Source: Bacteroidales bacterium (GTDB lineage Bacteria; Bacteroidota; Bacteroidia; Bacteroidales; P3). Taken from it: a stretch of 44,500 bases of DNA. The notes beneath the pieces are model-generated. The model saw nothing but the letters and a program-made list of their open reading frames with translations, did no database searches and was not told the origin of the DNA. Shown piece after piece: positions 24,329 through 33,167 of the stretch (the first letter of the stretch is position 1; every line of letters starts with the position of its first letter). The translations under genes were made by a program, and so were the position numbers. Where the stretch lies: NCBI GenBank assembly GCA_017960475.1, contig JAGCZH010000010.1:1-44500 (forward strand), in the 5' to 3' direction.

Positions 24329-25333
24329 TTAGAAGGACGGGCAACGTATGGCTTTAACCTTATGTTTCTTCTCCGGGCAAGGCAGCAGAATGCCGAGGGA
24401 GAGTTCGTGAGCGCCATGGGTGTTGTTTGCCAGCTTGGAGACGGTGACGTCGTAGCTGTAACCGATCTTGAAATAGTCTTGCTGGAAGCCGAGCTGGAAG
24501 ATGAAAGCGTCGGCATTCTCAATACCGTTGCGGAACCAGATACCGACAAGGAAGGGCATCCAGTCAAGATATATACCGTAGTTGAAATAGTGAAGACCCG
24601 CCTGATATTGATATATAAAGTTGGGTGAGAGCACAGGGGTACCCAGTCCCAGTGACGAGGTACGACGGGCCTCTTCGGCGATGTTGAAAAGACATCCGAT
24701 ATTGCCGGTGAGTTTTATAGGCATCTTGGTGACACCATAAAAACCGTCGGAAGGCTGAGTCAAGTGAGCGGCAGAGAAACCGGCATACCATGAAGAGCTG
24801 TAAACCAAGGCGCCTGCGGCGAAATCGAGGAACCATTTGTTGGTATGCTCTGGTATCTGTGCTGAAGTCTGTCCCGTGAAACCGTTGACATAATCAATCA
24901 TATCGGGGAAACGCAGTTCATTCCAGTTGAGGCTGGTATTGGTGATGCCGGCTTGAAGACCTGCATTAACCCACACTTCACGAGCTAACTGGAAGCGGAA
25001 AGCGTACATAACAGCCAGCGAGCTCGTAGAGAGAGCCGCATGGTCACCCTGACGGTCGGTCATGAGGAGTGCGCCAACGCCACCATGAAGAGCGTCAATG
25101 TACTGGTCGTAAGAGGCAGACACTGTGGTGAATGCCGACACGAGCGAAGGCCATTGAGATCTGTAGTTCAAAGATACACGGGGACAAACCTTAGAACCGG
25201 CAAAAGCGGGGTTCAAATAAAGCGGGTTGGCATAGAATTGAGAAAAGGCGACATCGACCTGGGCTTTGACACCCTGTGCAGCTCCAAAGAGGAGGGCTAC
25301 TGCCAACACTATTTTAGTAAGTTTCTTAGTCAT
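24329..25333 (-). CDS. porP: Type IX secretion outer-membrane protein, PorP/SprF family
   Basis: A 334-residue outer-membrane protein with a signal peptide (KIVLAVALLFGAAQGVKAQV) and the family opening DVAFSQFYANPLYLNPAFAG. Alternating strands follow (VSLNYRSQWPSL, YDQYIDALHGGVGALLMTDR, FDYCYKIG-type strand near the end, FKIGYSYDVTVSKL). PorP/SprF proteins belong to the T9SS core, and in gliding species some copies help specific surface proteins out. The C-terminus is unusual: it continues as a basic, Cys-containing tail, ILLPCPEKKHKVKAIRCPSF, instead of ending at the last strand. First gene of the unit with porK; no consensus -7 box was found in the AT-rich region upstream, and it is divergent from porU. 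Confidence 0.88.
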   Translation of the reverse strand: MTKKLTKIVLAVALLFGAAQGVKAQVDVAFSQFYANPLYLNPAFAGSKVCPRVSLNYRSQWPSLVSAFTTVSASYDQYIDALHGGVGALLMTDRQGDHAALSTSSLAVMYAFRFQLAREVWVNAGLQAGITNTSLNWNELRFPDMIDYVNGFTGQTSAQIPEHTNKWFLDFAAGALVYSSSWYAGFSAAHLTQPSDGFYGVTKMPIKLTGNIGCLFNIAEEARRTSSLGLGTPVLSPNFIYQYQAGLHYFNYGIYLDWMPFLVGIWFRNGIENADAFIFQLGFQQDYFKIGYSYDVTVSKLANNTHGAHELSLGILLPCPEKKHKVKAIRCPSF

Positions 25334-25534
25334 ATATTGATGTATATAATCAGCCTAAAAAGATTGGCAATATTACAAAAAATATTGCAAACAGCAAAAG
25401 TTTTGAATAAAATATTTTAAATAACATTAATAATCAATATGTTATATTTTTCACAATTATTAAAAGTCTATGAATAAATGAGAAAAAAAGTATTGGTTTT
25501 TTAGGAATTTGGGGGGATTTTGAGGTAATAAACG
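25334..25534. other. porP-porU divergent intergenic region, AT-rich part
   Basis: I see no gene in the 338 nt between porP and porU. This part is AT-rich with imperfect inverted elements such as CAATATT and AATATTG but no TAnnTTTG box on either strand that I would trust. The right part is the repeat block listed separately. Confidence 0.4.
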
Positions 25535-25610
25535 AATTTTGAATTGTGAATATTGAAATTTGATTTTTCACTGGTCACTGGTCACTAATGTTGAATTTTG
25601 AATTTTGAAC
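25535..25610. repeat. AT-rich intergenic repeat block upstream of porU
   Basis: GAATTTTGAATTGTGAATATTG, then tandem GGTCACT units (CACTGGTCACTGGTCACTAAT, 25569-25589), then TTGAATTTTGAATTTTGAA (25591-25609). Position by position this parallels the block at 13489-13527, which has tandem TTCAC octamers, TAAT and then TTTTCAATTTTCAA. It is probably the same dispersed repeat type. Confidence 0.5.
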
Positions 25611-25671
25611 AATAATTCCTGTAATTATAAGTTATAGATGAATACAAAATAGTTATTCGACAATAATTCCA

Positions 25672-28600
25672 ATGACAATAGGAAAAGTGAAATATTTTCA
25701 TGCTCTGCTTACCATCAGTATGCTGATAGCGGGAGGAGAGGTCCTCGCCCAAGAGGCAGGCCATTCCCTGCTTTCCAGCGGCGTATGGTGGAAAGCCGCG
25801 ATAACGGAGAGCGGAGTGTACAGGGTGTCAGGCACAGAAATCAACAACATGACAGGCACGCCGACGGCCGACATAGCAGTATATGGCTACGATGGCAGCG
25901 CAATGCCGACAACGCACAGCTATATGGTTCGCGACGACCTGGAGGAGATGGCTGTCGCCATTGACGACAGGAACGGTAACGGCACTTTTGATGCCGAGGA
26001 TGGTATTCTCTTCTATGCTCAGGGACCTGTCAGCTGGCAATACAACACATCGCTATCACGTCTCTCCCACTCCACCAACACCTATTGTGCCACAAACTAT
26101 GTTTTCATAACATCCTCGAGCGGCAGTCACAAACGCATAGCCACGATAGACGCAGAGACTGACGAAGGAGCGGCTGTGACAACATGCTATGCCACCGCAC
26201 TGCATGAGAAGGAGCTGACAAACACGCACAAATCAGGTCAGATTTGGGTCGGTGAACGTTTTTTTGGCGGCAGCACCAGCCAAGACTTCACCATCACACT
26301 GCCCACGCAGGCCTCAGGCACAGTAAAAATACGCTATGCCCTGGCTTCTGTATCGACGGCGTCGAGCAGGTTTATTGTGAACATGAACGGCTCGACCAGG
26401 AACTTCGACTTCAACGGACAAACAGTGTACAACACCTTCGAGGCCGAATACAATGCCAATGGCACAAGAACATTGAATATTAATATAGAATACAAATATT
26501 CTGAAAGCATGGCGTCGGGATACATCGACTATATCGAGGTCGAGGCTCCCGTAACGATGGGGATGCAAGGCAGCCAGACGACAATGTACACAGCGCCGGC
26601 ATCGGGAATAAAAAAATACAATGTGGCCAACGGAGCGGGATGCAGAATATGGGATATAACAGACTATAACAACGCAAGAGAGCTGACGACAACCGCTGTC
26701 GGCTCAGCGGCCACATTCTGCGACACAGCGGACAAATGGCGCACATACATCGCCTTCAACGGCAACACAAAAACAGTGCAGAGCATCAGCGCCATGAACA
26801 ACCAGGATATTCACGGAGCCGACAGCCCCGAGCTGGTGATTGTCTGCCATTCGGCACTGAAAGAGCAAGCCCTGCGTTTGGCGAATATACACAGCATAAA
26901 TGACAACATGTATGTGCTGGTGGTGACCCAGGAAGAGGTGTTCAACGAGTTCGGTGGCGGACAGCGCGACCCCATGGCAATACGTGAAATGATGATGTGG
27001 TTCCGGCAGAGAGCGTTGAACAACACATCGCTGACTATGCCGAGACACCTGCTCATTTTCGGGAAAGGCACCTACGACAACCGCAACATTCTGGGCAACA
27101 CACAGACAACAGTAGTGACCTACGAGACACCACGCTCCTTTGACGAAGAGGGCATGTCGATAGCCACCGACGACGTGATGGCCAATCTGGTTTATGGCAC
27201 CACATATAACACTCCCGACATATCGGTGGGAAGGCTGCCTGCGAAAAACGAGGAAGAGGCGAGACATTTGGTCGACAAGATTGAACGCTACATAACACGC
27301 CCCGATCTGACCATTGACAATATAAGGGGCGACTGGCGCAACTCGGTGGCGCTTCTGGCCGACGACGCAGACCCTGGCAACAGGGGCGACACCTCGTTCA
27401 CAGCCTCGTCAGAGTTCGTGTCACGAAATATCACCAAAGCCTATCCCCATATAACCATAGACAAAATATACGCCGACTCATACGTGCAGCAGTCGGGCGC
27501 CGACGGATCATTCTATCCCGATGTGAACAACGCCCTAAGGAAAAGACTCAACTATGGATGTTTGATACTTAACTATATAGGTCATGGCTCCGCACAATAC
27601 ATCGGAACAGAGCGCTTCATGATGAAATCGGACATCAGCACCTACAAAAACCTGTACCAACTGCCATTCTTCATAACAAGCACCTGTACCTTCGGACGCT
27701 ATGACGACCCCGACGAGACCTGCGGAGCCGAAGAGTTCCTGCTCGCCGACGGAGCCGGAATAGCATGCCTGGCCGCCTCGAGGCCCATATCACATGTCGA
27801 GTCGGTGAACAACGACATGATAATGGAGTCCCTCAACCCGAACAACACCATAGGCGACGCCGTGCGTATAACCAAAAGCCGTCGAGTGACGACACAGGCT
27901 CTGACCCTGCTCGGCGACCCGGCGCTGAAACTGAGCCACCCGAAATACAATGTTGTGGTCACCGCCATCAATGGGCACGAAGTGGACAGCAACCGGACAG
28001 ACAGCGCGCTGGTGCTCTCCACAGTGACCATAGAAGGTGAGATAAGGGACAATGACGGCGGGCTGGTGGCGGATTTCGACGGGAAAGTGTATCCCGAAGT
28101 CTACGACAGAATCTCCAACGCCAGGACCCTCGCCAACGACAACGACGGGTGCGAAGTGGCATACCTGCAACAGAACAGACTCATCTATAAAGGCTCAGCC
28201 CCAGTGAAGAACGGAAAATTCAGCTATCGCTTCACAGTACCCAAAGATGTGAACTATAAGTTTGACTATTCCCGAATATCACACTATGCCAAAAGCACCA
28301 CGGAAGACGCCGCTGGCGCCTACACAAACCTCATGCTCGGAGGCTTTGACGAAAGCGTGGACATCAGCGAGACAAGAACACAGATACGTCTCTTCATGAA
28401 CGACACCAGCTTCATAAACGGCGGAATAACCGACGACAGCCCCACCCTGCTGGCGTTGCTTTACGACACAATAGGAATAAACGCCGTAGGGAGCGGATTG
28501 GGACATGACATGATGGCCGTACTCGACGGCAACACCAACAACACCATCATACTCAACGACTTCTACGAAACCGACATAGACGACTGTTATCGCGGCAGAG

Positions 28601-29022
28601 TCACCTACACCCTGAGCGGATTGAGCAGAGGCCGTCACACATTGAAATTCCGCGCATGGAACATTTTCAATTATTCCAACAATGCGGAGATAACCTTCTA
28701 TGTGCGAGGCACCGACACAGTCTCAACATCATTCAACGCCGCCCCGAATCCCGCCAGCGACCGCACCATACTCCGTATGGAGCACAACCTGAAAGGCAAG
28801 ATCGAGAACATACGTCTAGAGATATTCAACATGCAGGGCAGCCAGGTTATTGCCTTCAACCCCACACCTCTCTCCGACAGCTATGTCGCCGGCCCTGTGG
28901 AATGGAATCTTCGCGACATCCATGGCCGCCGTGTGGCACCAGGCATATACATCGCCCGATTCACAGTGACAACCAGCGACGGAGAACGCATAGACGAGAC
29001 AGGGAAAATAGTGGTGAGATAA
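25672..29022 (+). CDS. porU: Type IX secretion sortase PorU
   Basis: A 1116-residue C25-family cysteine peptidase. After the signal peptide (to about residue 26, EVLAQ), there is a long beta-rich N part. The caspase-like domain follows, with the catalytic dyad candidates His638 in LNYIGHGSAQ and Cys672 in ITSTCTFGRYDDP. An Ig-like part comes next, and then a type A sorting-like C-terminus (from about 1020: NAAPNPASDRT, WNLRDIHGRRVAPGIYIARF). PorU cleaves the C-terminal signal of T9SS cargo at the cell surface and attaches the cargo to anionic LPS. The same composition and length as other PorU proteins, and porV directly downstream, support PorU rather than a gingipain-type protease. Likely first gene of porU-porV-ispF. 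No standard -7 box was found upstream. Confidence 0.94.
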   Translation: MTIGKVKYFHALLTISMLIAGGEVLAQEAGHSLLSSGVWWKAAITESGVYRVSGTEINNMTGTPTADIAVYGYDGSAMPTTHSYMVRDDLEEMAVAIDDRNGNGTFDAEDGILFYAQGPVSWQYNTSLSRLSHSTNTYCATNYVFITSSSGSHKRIATIDAETDEGAAVTTCYATALHEKELTNTHKSGQIWVGERFFGGSTSQDFTITLPTQASGTVKIRYALASVSTASSRFIVNMNGSTRNFDFNGQTVYNTFEAEYNANGTRTLNINIEYKYSESMASGYIDYIEVEAPVTMGMQGSQTTMYTAPASGIKKYNVANGAGCRIWDITDYNNARELTTTAVGSAATFCDTADKWRTYIAFNGNTKTVQSISAMNNQDIHGADSPELVIVCHSALKEQALRLANIHSINDNMYVLVVTQEEVFNEFGGGQRDPMAIREMMMWFRQRALNNTSLTMPRHLLIFGKGTYDNRNILGNTQTTVVTYETPRSFDEEGMSIATDDVMANLVYGTTYNTPDISVGRLPAKNEEEARHLVDKIERYITRPDLTIDNIRGDWRNSVALLADDADPGNRGDTSFTASSEFVSRNITKAYPHITIDKIYADSYVQQSGADGSFYPDVNNALRKRLNYGCLILNYIGHGSAQYIGTERFMMKSDISTYKNLYQLPFFITSTCTFGRYDDPDETCGAEEFLLADGAGIACLAASRPISHVESVNNDMIMESLNPNNTIGDAVRITKSRRVTTQALTLLGDPALKLSHPKYNVVVTAINGHEVDSNRTDSALVLSTVTIEGEIRDNDGGLVADFDGKVYPEVYDRISNARTLANDNDGCEVAYLQQNRLIYKGSAPVKNGKFSYRFTVPKDVNYKFDYSRISHYAKSTTEDAAGAYTNLMLGGFDESVDISETRTQIRLFMNDTSFINGGITDDSPTLLALLYDTIGINAVGSGLGHDMMAVLDGNTNNTIILNDFYETDIDDCYRGRVTYTLSGLSRGRHTLKFRAWNIFNYSNNAEITFYVRGTDTVSTSFNAAPNPASDRTILRMEHNLKGKIENIRLEIFNMQGSQVIAFNPTPLSDSYVAGPVEWNLRDIHGRRVAPGIYIARFTVTTSDGERIDETGKIVVR

Positions 29023-29224
29023 CAGGTCCGCGACATCCATCAGAAAGATTATCACTCAAATACATATTTGGCGATAACAACATACAATTTTTTTCCGAAG
29101 CAGACGTTAATATACATAATTCGACAGAGCAACGGCTCCGCCTGATTGTCGCCCAACGGAACATCCGGAAAGAGACAAAAACAACAAAACGAATATAAAA
29201 CACAATAAATAAACATTTTTTTTA
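29023..29224. other. Non-coding gap between porU and porV
   Basis: These 202 nt hold no plausible gene, terminator or -7 box that I can support. The right half is AT-rich and ends in a run of T just before the porV ATG. It is long for an intra-operon spacer, so porV may have its own promoter. Confidence 0.35.
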
Positions 29225-30403
29225 ATGTCATTACCAAAAAGACTCTTAGTGACTATCGTGGCCATGGCAGGCGTAGTCACGGCAAAAGCACAATACAGTG
29301 AGACCGGTCAGAGTGTGAACTACATACACACAGGTATTCCTATTCTACAGATAGCCCCCGACGCCATAGCCGGCGCACTGGGCGACGCGGGAGCCGCCTA
29401 CATGCCCAACGCATACTCATCGCACTGGAACAACGCCAAAATCGCTTTCGCCCCCTCCGATATGAGCATAAGCACAACCTATACACCATGGTTGAAAAAA
29501 CTGGCATCAGACATGAATTTCCTTTATCTTGGCGGCTACAAACGTATCAACAAGCGTAGCGCCGTGGGAGCCTCGCTGACCTATTTCACCCTGGGACGTA
29601 TGGACCACACCAGCGAGGACGGACAAAACCTTGGCGAGTTCCACCCTAACGAGTTCGCCATCGACGTGACATACTCCATGCAACTTTCCGACTATCTCGC
29701 TCTCGGAGCCACAGGCCGTTTCATTCACGACAACCTCACCGAAGGTCTTGACGTCGCCGACCAAACCACCAAGCCCGCCAATGCGCTGGCCGCCGATGTA
29801 GGTCTCTACTACCAGCGGGATGTGGACAAAAACCAACAAGTTGCCGCGGCGCTCACCATCAGCAACCTCGGCTCGAAGCTGTCATACAGCGACGACGACA
29901 CCGAAAACGAGTTCCTGCCAGCCAACATTCGCCTTGGCGGACGCTACAGCTACGAGATTGACGACTACAACAAAGTCAACATACTCCTCGACCTCAACAA
30001 GTTGCTGGTACCGACTCCACCAATGTGGAATGAAACCGACTCCGTCTACGTTGGGCACTATACCGATATGGCCGACTATCGCCAGACAAGTTCGATGATG
30101 GGCGCCATCCAGTCCTTTTACGACGCCCCGGGAGGTTTGAAAGAAGAGCTGAAAGAAATCAGCCTTTCGATAGGTGCCGAATACTGGTACTCAGACATTT
30201 TAGCAGCACGACTGGGCTATTTCTACGAAAGCAAAGACAAAGGCGGCCGCCAATATCTGACAGCAGGTATCGGTTTGAGATACAAGACAATGTCGTTCGA
30301 CCTCTCCTATCTCATGCCCACCTCCGACTTCAGCAACAACCCTCTGGCGAACACCGTGCGCATCTCCTTGACTCTTAACTTGGACAAAAACAAAAAATCA
30401 TGA
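29225..30403 (+). CDS. porV: Type IX secretion outer-membrane protein PorV (LptO)
   Basis: A 392-residue FadL-like outer-membrane barrel with signal peptide (LVTIVAMAGVVTAKAQ) and the PorV pattern PILQIAPDAIAGALGDAGAA, then NAYSSHWNNAKIAF. The middle has a long loop (KLLVPTPPMWNETDSVYVGH) and the final strand ends RISLTLNLDKNKKS. PorV takes cargo from the SprA translocon and carries it to PorU for cleavage and attachment. The ispF ATG overlaps its stop by ATGA. porU followed by porV then ispF is, as I recall, also the order in Porphyromonas gingivalis. Confidence 0.93.
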   Translation: MSLPKRLLVTIVAMAGVVTAKAQYSETGQSVNYIHTGIPILQIAPDAIAGALGDAGAAYMPNAYSSHWNNAKIAFAPSDMSISTTYTPWLKKLASDMNFLYLGGYKRINKRSAVGASLTYFTLGRMDHTSEDGQNLGEFHPNEFAIDVTYSMQLSDYLALGATGRFIHDNLTEGLDVADQTTKPANALAADVGLYYQRDVDKNQQVAAALTISNLGSKLSYSDDDTENEFLPANIRLGGRYSYEIDDYNKVNILLDLNKLLVPTPPMWNETDSVYVGHYTDMADYRQTSSMMGAIQSFYDAPGGLKEELKEISLSIGAEYWYSDILAARLGYFYESKDKGGRQYLTAGIGLRYKTMSFDLSYLMPTSDFSNNPLANTVRISLTLNLDKNKKS

Positions 30404-30885
30404 AATTCCGCACGGGCATAGGATATGATGTGCATCAGTTGGCTGAAGGCTTACCCCTTTGGCTTGGAGGCGTGCAAGTGCCGCACAGCAAAGGCCTTGT
30501 GGGGCATTCCGACGCCGATGTGCTTATCCACGCCATATGCGACGCCCTGCTGGGAGCGGCATCCCTGGGCGACATAGGGAAGCATTTCCCCGACAACGAC
30601 CCCGCATACAAAGGAATCGACAGCAAGATATTACTTAAAAAAGTGTGCGAGCTGATTCGCGGCAAAGGCTATGAGATAGGCAATATCGACGCCATACTGT
30701 GCATGCAGAAACCCAAAGTGGCGCCTTATATACCCAAAATGTGCGAGACCCTGGCGGCATGCGCAGCCATTGACATCGAAGACATATCGGTAAAAGCCAC
30801 CACCACAGAACACCTCGGATTTGAAGGCCGGGAGGAAGGCATTTCGGCCATAGCGACAGCATTGATTGAAAAGCCCGAGGCATGA
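30400..30885 (+). CDS. ispF: 2-C-methyl-D-erythritol 2,4-cyclodiphosphate synthase
   Basis: A 161-residue enzyme of normal length that closes the cyclic diphosphate ring in the MEP isoprenoid pathway. The metal ligands are in place: D10 and H12 in GIGYDVHQ, and H44 in GHSDADVLIHA. GDIGKHFPDND and the C-terminal VKATTTEHLGFEGREEGISA complete the family pattern. It is translationally coupled to porV by a 4-nt overlap and is followed at once by the clpS region. Confidence 0.96.
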   Translation: MKFRTGIGYDVHQLAEGLPLWLGGVQVPHSKGLVGHSDADVLIHAICDALLGAASLGDIGKHFPDNDPAYKGIDSKILLKKVCELIRGKGYEIGNIDAILCMQKPKVAPYIPKMCETLAACAAIDIEDISVKATTTEHLGFEGREEGISAIATALIEKPEA

Positions 30886-30923
30886 AGCCGAAAAAAAAAC
30901 GCAAAAAACAACGGCAAAAGTGA
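30882..30923 (+). CDS. Possible 13-codon basic leader ORF before clpS
   Basis: An ATG overlapping the ispF stop by ATGA opens a frame of 13 codons, MKPKKKRKKQRQK, through a run of nine A (30891-30899). It ends in TGA that overlaps the GTG start of clpS (GTGA). It could serve stop-restart coupling, or it could be the true clpS start displaced by one base. It is not conserved-protein evidence by itself. Confidence 0.25.
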   Translation: MKPKKKRKKQRQK

Positions 30924-31204
30924 AAGACGACAACCAATACAAAGAACAGCAAGAAAGCGAACTGGATGTGCTTGAGGATGACGGTTGCAAACTCATCGTC
31001 CACAACGACGACTACCACACATTCGACTATGTCATCAAAGCCTTGGTGGACATCTGCCGCCTAACCTACGACCAGGCTCAACAATGCACTATAGTCATTC
31101 ACTACACAGGCAAATGCATAGTGAAAACAGGAGGCTATGAGGATCTGCTGCCTATGCACACCGCACTGCTTAACAAACAATTAACATCAGAAATAATACA
31201 ATAA
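30920..31204 (+). CDS. clpS: Clp protease adaptor ClpS
   Basis: A 94-residue adaptor counted from GTG at 30920. ClpS binds N-degron substrates and brings them to ClpA/ClpC. The signature is at residues 25-38, LIVHNDDYHTFDYV, where the Asn-Asp pair forms the N-degron pocket. The core continues through CRLTYDQAQQCTIVIHYTGK to the usual helical end. The start is uncertain: an in-frame TTG at 30866 lies inside ispF, and an ATG at 30882 is in a different frame. The GTG overlaps a short upstream frame and gives the usual family length. The Asn/Asp/Tyr-rich head before the core is normal. It lies 35 nt after ispF. Confidence 0.85.
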   Translation: MKDDNQYKEQQESELDVLEDDGCKLIVHNDDYHTFDYVIKALVDICRLTYDQAQQCTIVIHYTGKCIVKTGGYEDLLPMHTALLNKQLTSEIIQ

Positions 31205-31208
31205 CACT

Positions 31209-31670
31209 ATGAGCTGGGTTTTAACAATAGGAGTAATACTTATAGGACTTATTTTGGTGGCACTGGAAATTGTGGCACTACCTGGTGGTGTATCAGGCAT
31301 CTGCGGAGGCATAATGGTCGTCATAGGAATATGGCAGACATACGTGCATCACGGCACAACAGTAGGCAACATAACATTGGTAGCGAGCATCGTTGTGGGG
31401 ATTACCCTTCTTGCTGTGTTGCTGAAAAGCAAAACATGGAAACGCTTCAGCCTCGACAACGAAAGCGACAGCAAAGTCAACGAGATAGACAACAGCGTCA
31501 TCACAATCGGTGCCAAAGGTAAAACAGTATCCCGACTGGCTCCCGCCGGCAAAGCCATCTTCGAAAACGAAATAGTCGAAGTACACAGTACTGGAGAGTT
31601 TATCGAAGAGAACCAGGATATTGAAGTGATCGAGATAGAAGGATATCGTATAGTGGTGAGGAAAGTGTGA
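31209..31670 (+). CDS. Short NfeD family membrane protein
   Basis: A 153-residue protein with three membrane segments: about 5-25 (LTIGVILIGLILVALEIVAL), 28-44 and 55-76. They are followed by a soluble OB-fold domain (about 95-153, IGAKGKTVSRLAPAGKAIFE and the final EGYRIVVRKV). This is the short NfeD type without a ClpP-like protease domain. In bacteria such genes sit next to the flotillin floA, as here (64 nt downstream). The two are thought to act together in membrane organisation. It begins 4 nt after the clpS stop. Confidence 0.9.
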   Translation: MSWVLTIGVILIGLILVALEIVALPGGVSGICGGIMVVIGIWQTYVHHGTTVGNITLVASIVVGITLLAVLLKSKTWKRFSLDNESDSKVNEIDNSVITIGAKGKTVSRLAPAGKAIFENEIVEVHSTGEFIEENQDIEVIEIEGYRIVVRKV

Positions 31671-31734
31671 GATACTGGCGAATCCATCACCCACAAAGCA
31701 TAAAAAAGAATACTAACAAATAAAAAATAAAATT

Positions 31735-32706
31735 ATGGATCCAATTACTTTAGTCATCATCATTGCATGCATTATCTTCCTGCTACTGTTTTTGTGGCTG
31801 GTACCAATCGGAATTTGGTTTCAAGCCCTCATCTCCGGCGTTCACACATCTTTGATTCAGCTGATTTTTATGCGATTCAGAAAAGTCCCACCGTCGGTGA
31901 TAGTGAACAACATGATTTCCGCCACCAAAGCAGGACTCAAAGTGTCGCAGAACGAGCTTGAGGCGCACTATTTGGCAGGAGGTAGAGTAAACAGCGTGGT
32001 CAACGCACTGATTTCGGCCGACAAAGCCAACATGAACCTGGACTTCAAGACCTGTACCGCCATCGACCTTGCCGGACGCGATGTGCTTAAGGCCGTGCAG
32101 ACCTCGGTAAACCCCAAGGTGATAGACACACCTCCTGTGGCGGCAGTGGCTAAAGACGGTATTCAGCTGATTGCCAAAGCCCGTGTGACAGTTCGCACCA
32201 ACATCAAACAACTCGTTGGTGGCGCTGGCGAGGAAACCATTCTGGCACGTGTGGGAGAAGGTATCGTCACCAGCATTGGTTCAGCCGACAGCCACAAGAA
32301 AGTGCTCGAAAACCCCGACAGCATCTCGAAACTGGTGCTTACAAAAGGTTTGGATAGCGGTACCGCTTTCGAGATACTCTCCATCGACATCGCCGACATC
32401 GACGTAGGAAAGAACATCGGCGCCCAGCTGCAGATGGACCAGGCCAACGCCGACAAGAACATTGCACAGGCCAAGGCCGAGGAGCGCCGCGCCATGGCAG
32501 TGGCACAGGAGCAGGAGATGAAAGCCAAAGCACAAGAGGCACGCGCGAAAGTCATCCTCGCCGAAGCCGAAGTGCCATTGGCAATGGCCGAGGCATTCCG
32601 CAACGGCAATATGGGCATTATGGATTACTATCGCATGAAAAACATCCAAGCCGACACCGACATGCGCGAATCCATCTCAAAGCCCGTGGTCAAAAACGAC
32701 AAATAA
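31735..32706 (+). CDS. floA: Flotillin-like protein FloA
   Basis: A 323-residue membrane-raft scaffold protein. One N-terminal membrane helix (about 4-27, [18 protein letters not shown]) is followed by the SPFH-like domain ([38 protein letters not shown]). Then comes a long EA-rich coiled coil ([38 protein letters not shown]). The family helps oligomeric membrane complexes and secretion machines form in ordered membrane areas. Its pairing with nfeD is typical. A terminator follows. Confidence 0.95.
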   Translation: MDPITLVIIIACIIFLLLFLWLVPIGIWFQALISGVHTSLIQLIFMRFRKVPPSVIVNNMISATKAGLKVSQNELEAHYLAGGRVNSVVNALISADKANMNLDFKTCTAIDLAGRDVLKAVQTSVNPKVIDTPPVAAVAKDGIQLIAKARVTVRTNIKQLVGGAGEETILARVGEGIVTSIGSADSHKKVLENPDSISKLVLTKGLDSGTAFEILSIDIADIDVGKNIGAQLQMDQANADKNIAQAKAEERRAMAVAQEQEMKAKAQEARAKVILAEAEVPLAMAEAFRNGNMGIMDYYRMKNIQADTDMRESISKPVVKNDK

Positions 32707-32727
32707 ACAACAACACAACAGTTAACG

Positions 32728-32765
32728 AAGATGGAGTCCCTCATAAAAAGTGGCTCCATCTTTTT
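32728..32765 (+). terminator. Terminator after floA
   Basis: AAGATGGAG (32728-32736) pairs with CTCCATCTT (32754-32762) over 9 bp around a 17-nt loop and runs into TTTTT. It separates the floA unit from the thioesterase gene. Confidence 0.75.
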
Positions 32766-32783
32766 AACCCCAACAACGAGACC

Positions 32784-33167
32784 ATGATTACACCTGGTAT
32801 CAAAGGACACATCGAACAGACAGTCAGCGAGCGACTCTGCGCCGACAAGATAGGGAGCGGACTGGTAAAAGTCTTTGCCACGCCGATGATGATAGCCCTT
32901 ATGGAACAGACCTGCAACGAGAGCGTGGTGCCCTGTCTTGAAGCCGGACAAGGGACAGTGGGGACACACATAAACGTCTCACACTGCGCGGCGACACCAG
33001 TAGGGATGAAGGTTTGGTGCGACAGCGAGCTAATAGAGGTCGACCGTCGTCGCCTGGTATTCAAAGTCACAGCCTTCGACGAGCAGGGATTGATAGGAGA
33101 AGGAACCCACGAGCGCTTTATAATAGACACTGCCAAATTCCAGCAAAAAGCCAACGAGAAAAAATGA
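32784..33167 (+). CDS. Hotdog-fold thioesterase, fluoroacetyl-CoA thioesterase-like
   Basis: A 127-residue cytoplasmic protein with the hotdog pattern of FlK-like thioesterases. ATPMMIALMEQTCNESVVPC is the central helix with the conserved Met/Glu, and QGTVGTHINVSHCAATPVGM is followed by strands ending in GEGTHERFIIDT with its His. Such enzymes hydrolyse acyl-CoA; the substrate is unknown and the fluoroacetyl-CoA specificity of the founding member is not implied. The stop overlaps the next ATG (ATGA). Confidence 0.85.
   Translation: MITPGIKGHIEQTVSERLCADKIGSGLVKVFATPMMIALMEQTCNESVVPCLEAGQGTVGTHINVSHCAATPVGMKVWCDSELIEVDRRRLVFKVTAFDEQGLIGEGTHERFIIDTAKFQQKANEKK

Noticed and set aside
25672..29022. 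Gingipain-type secreted protease
   Set aside because: Length, N-terminal region and the directly following porV gene fit PorU.
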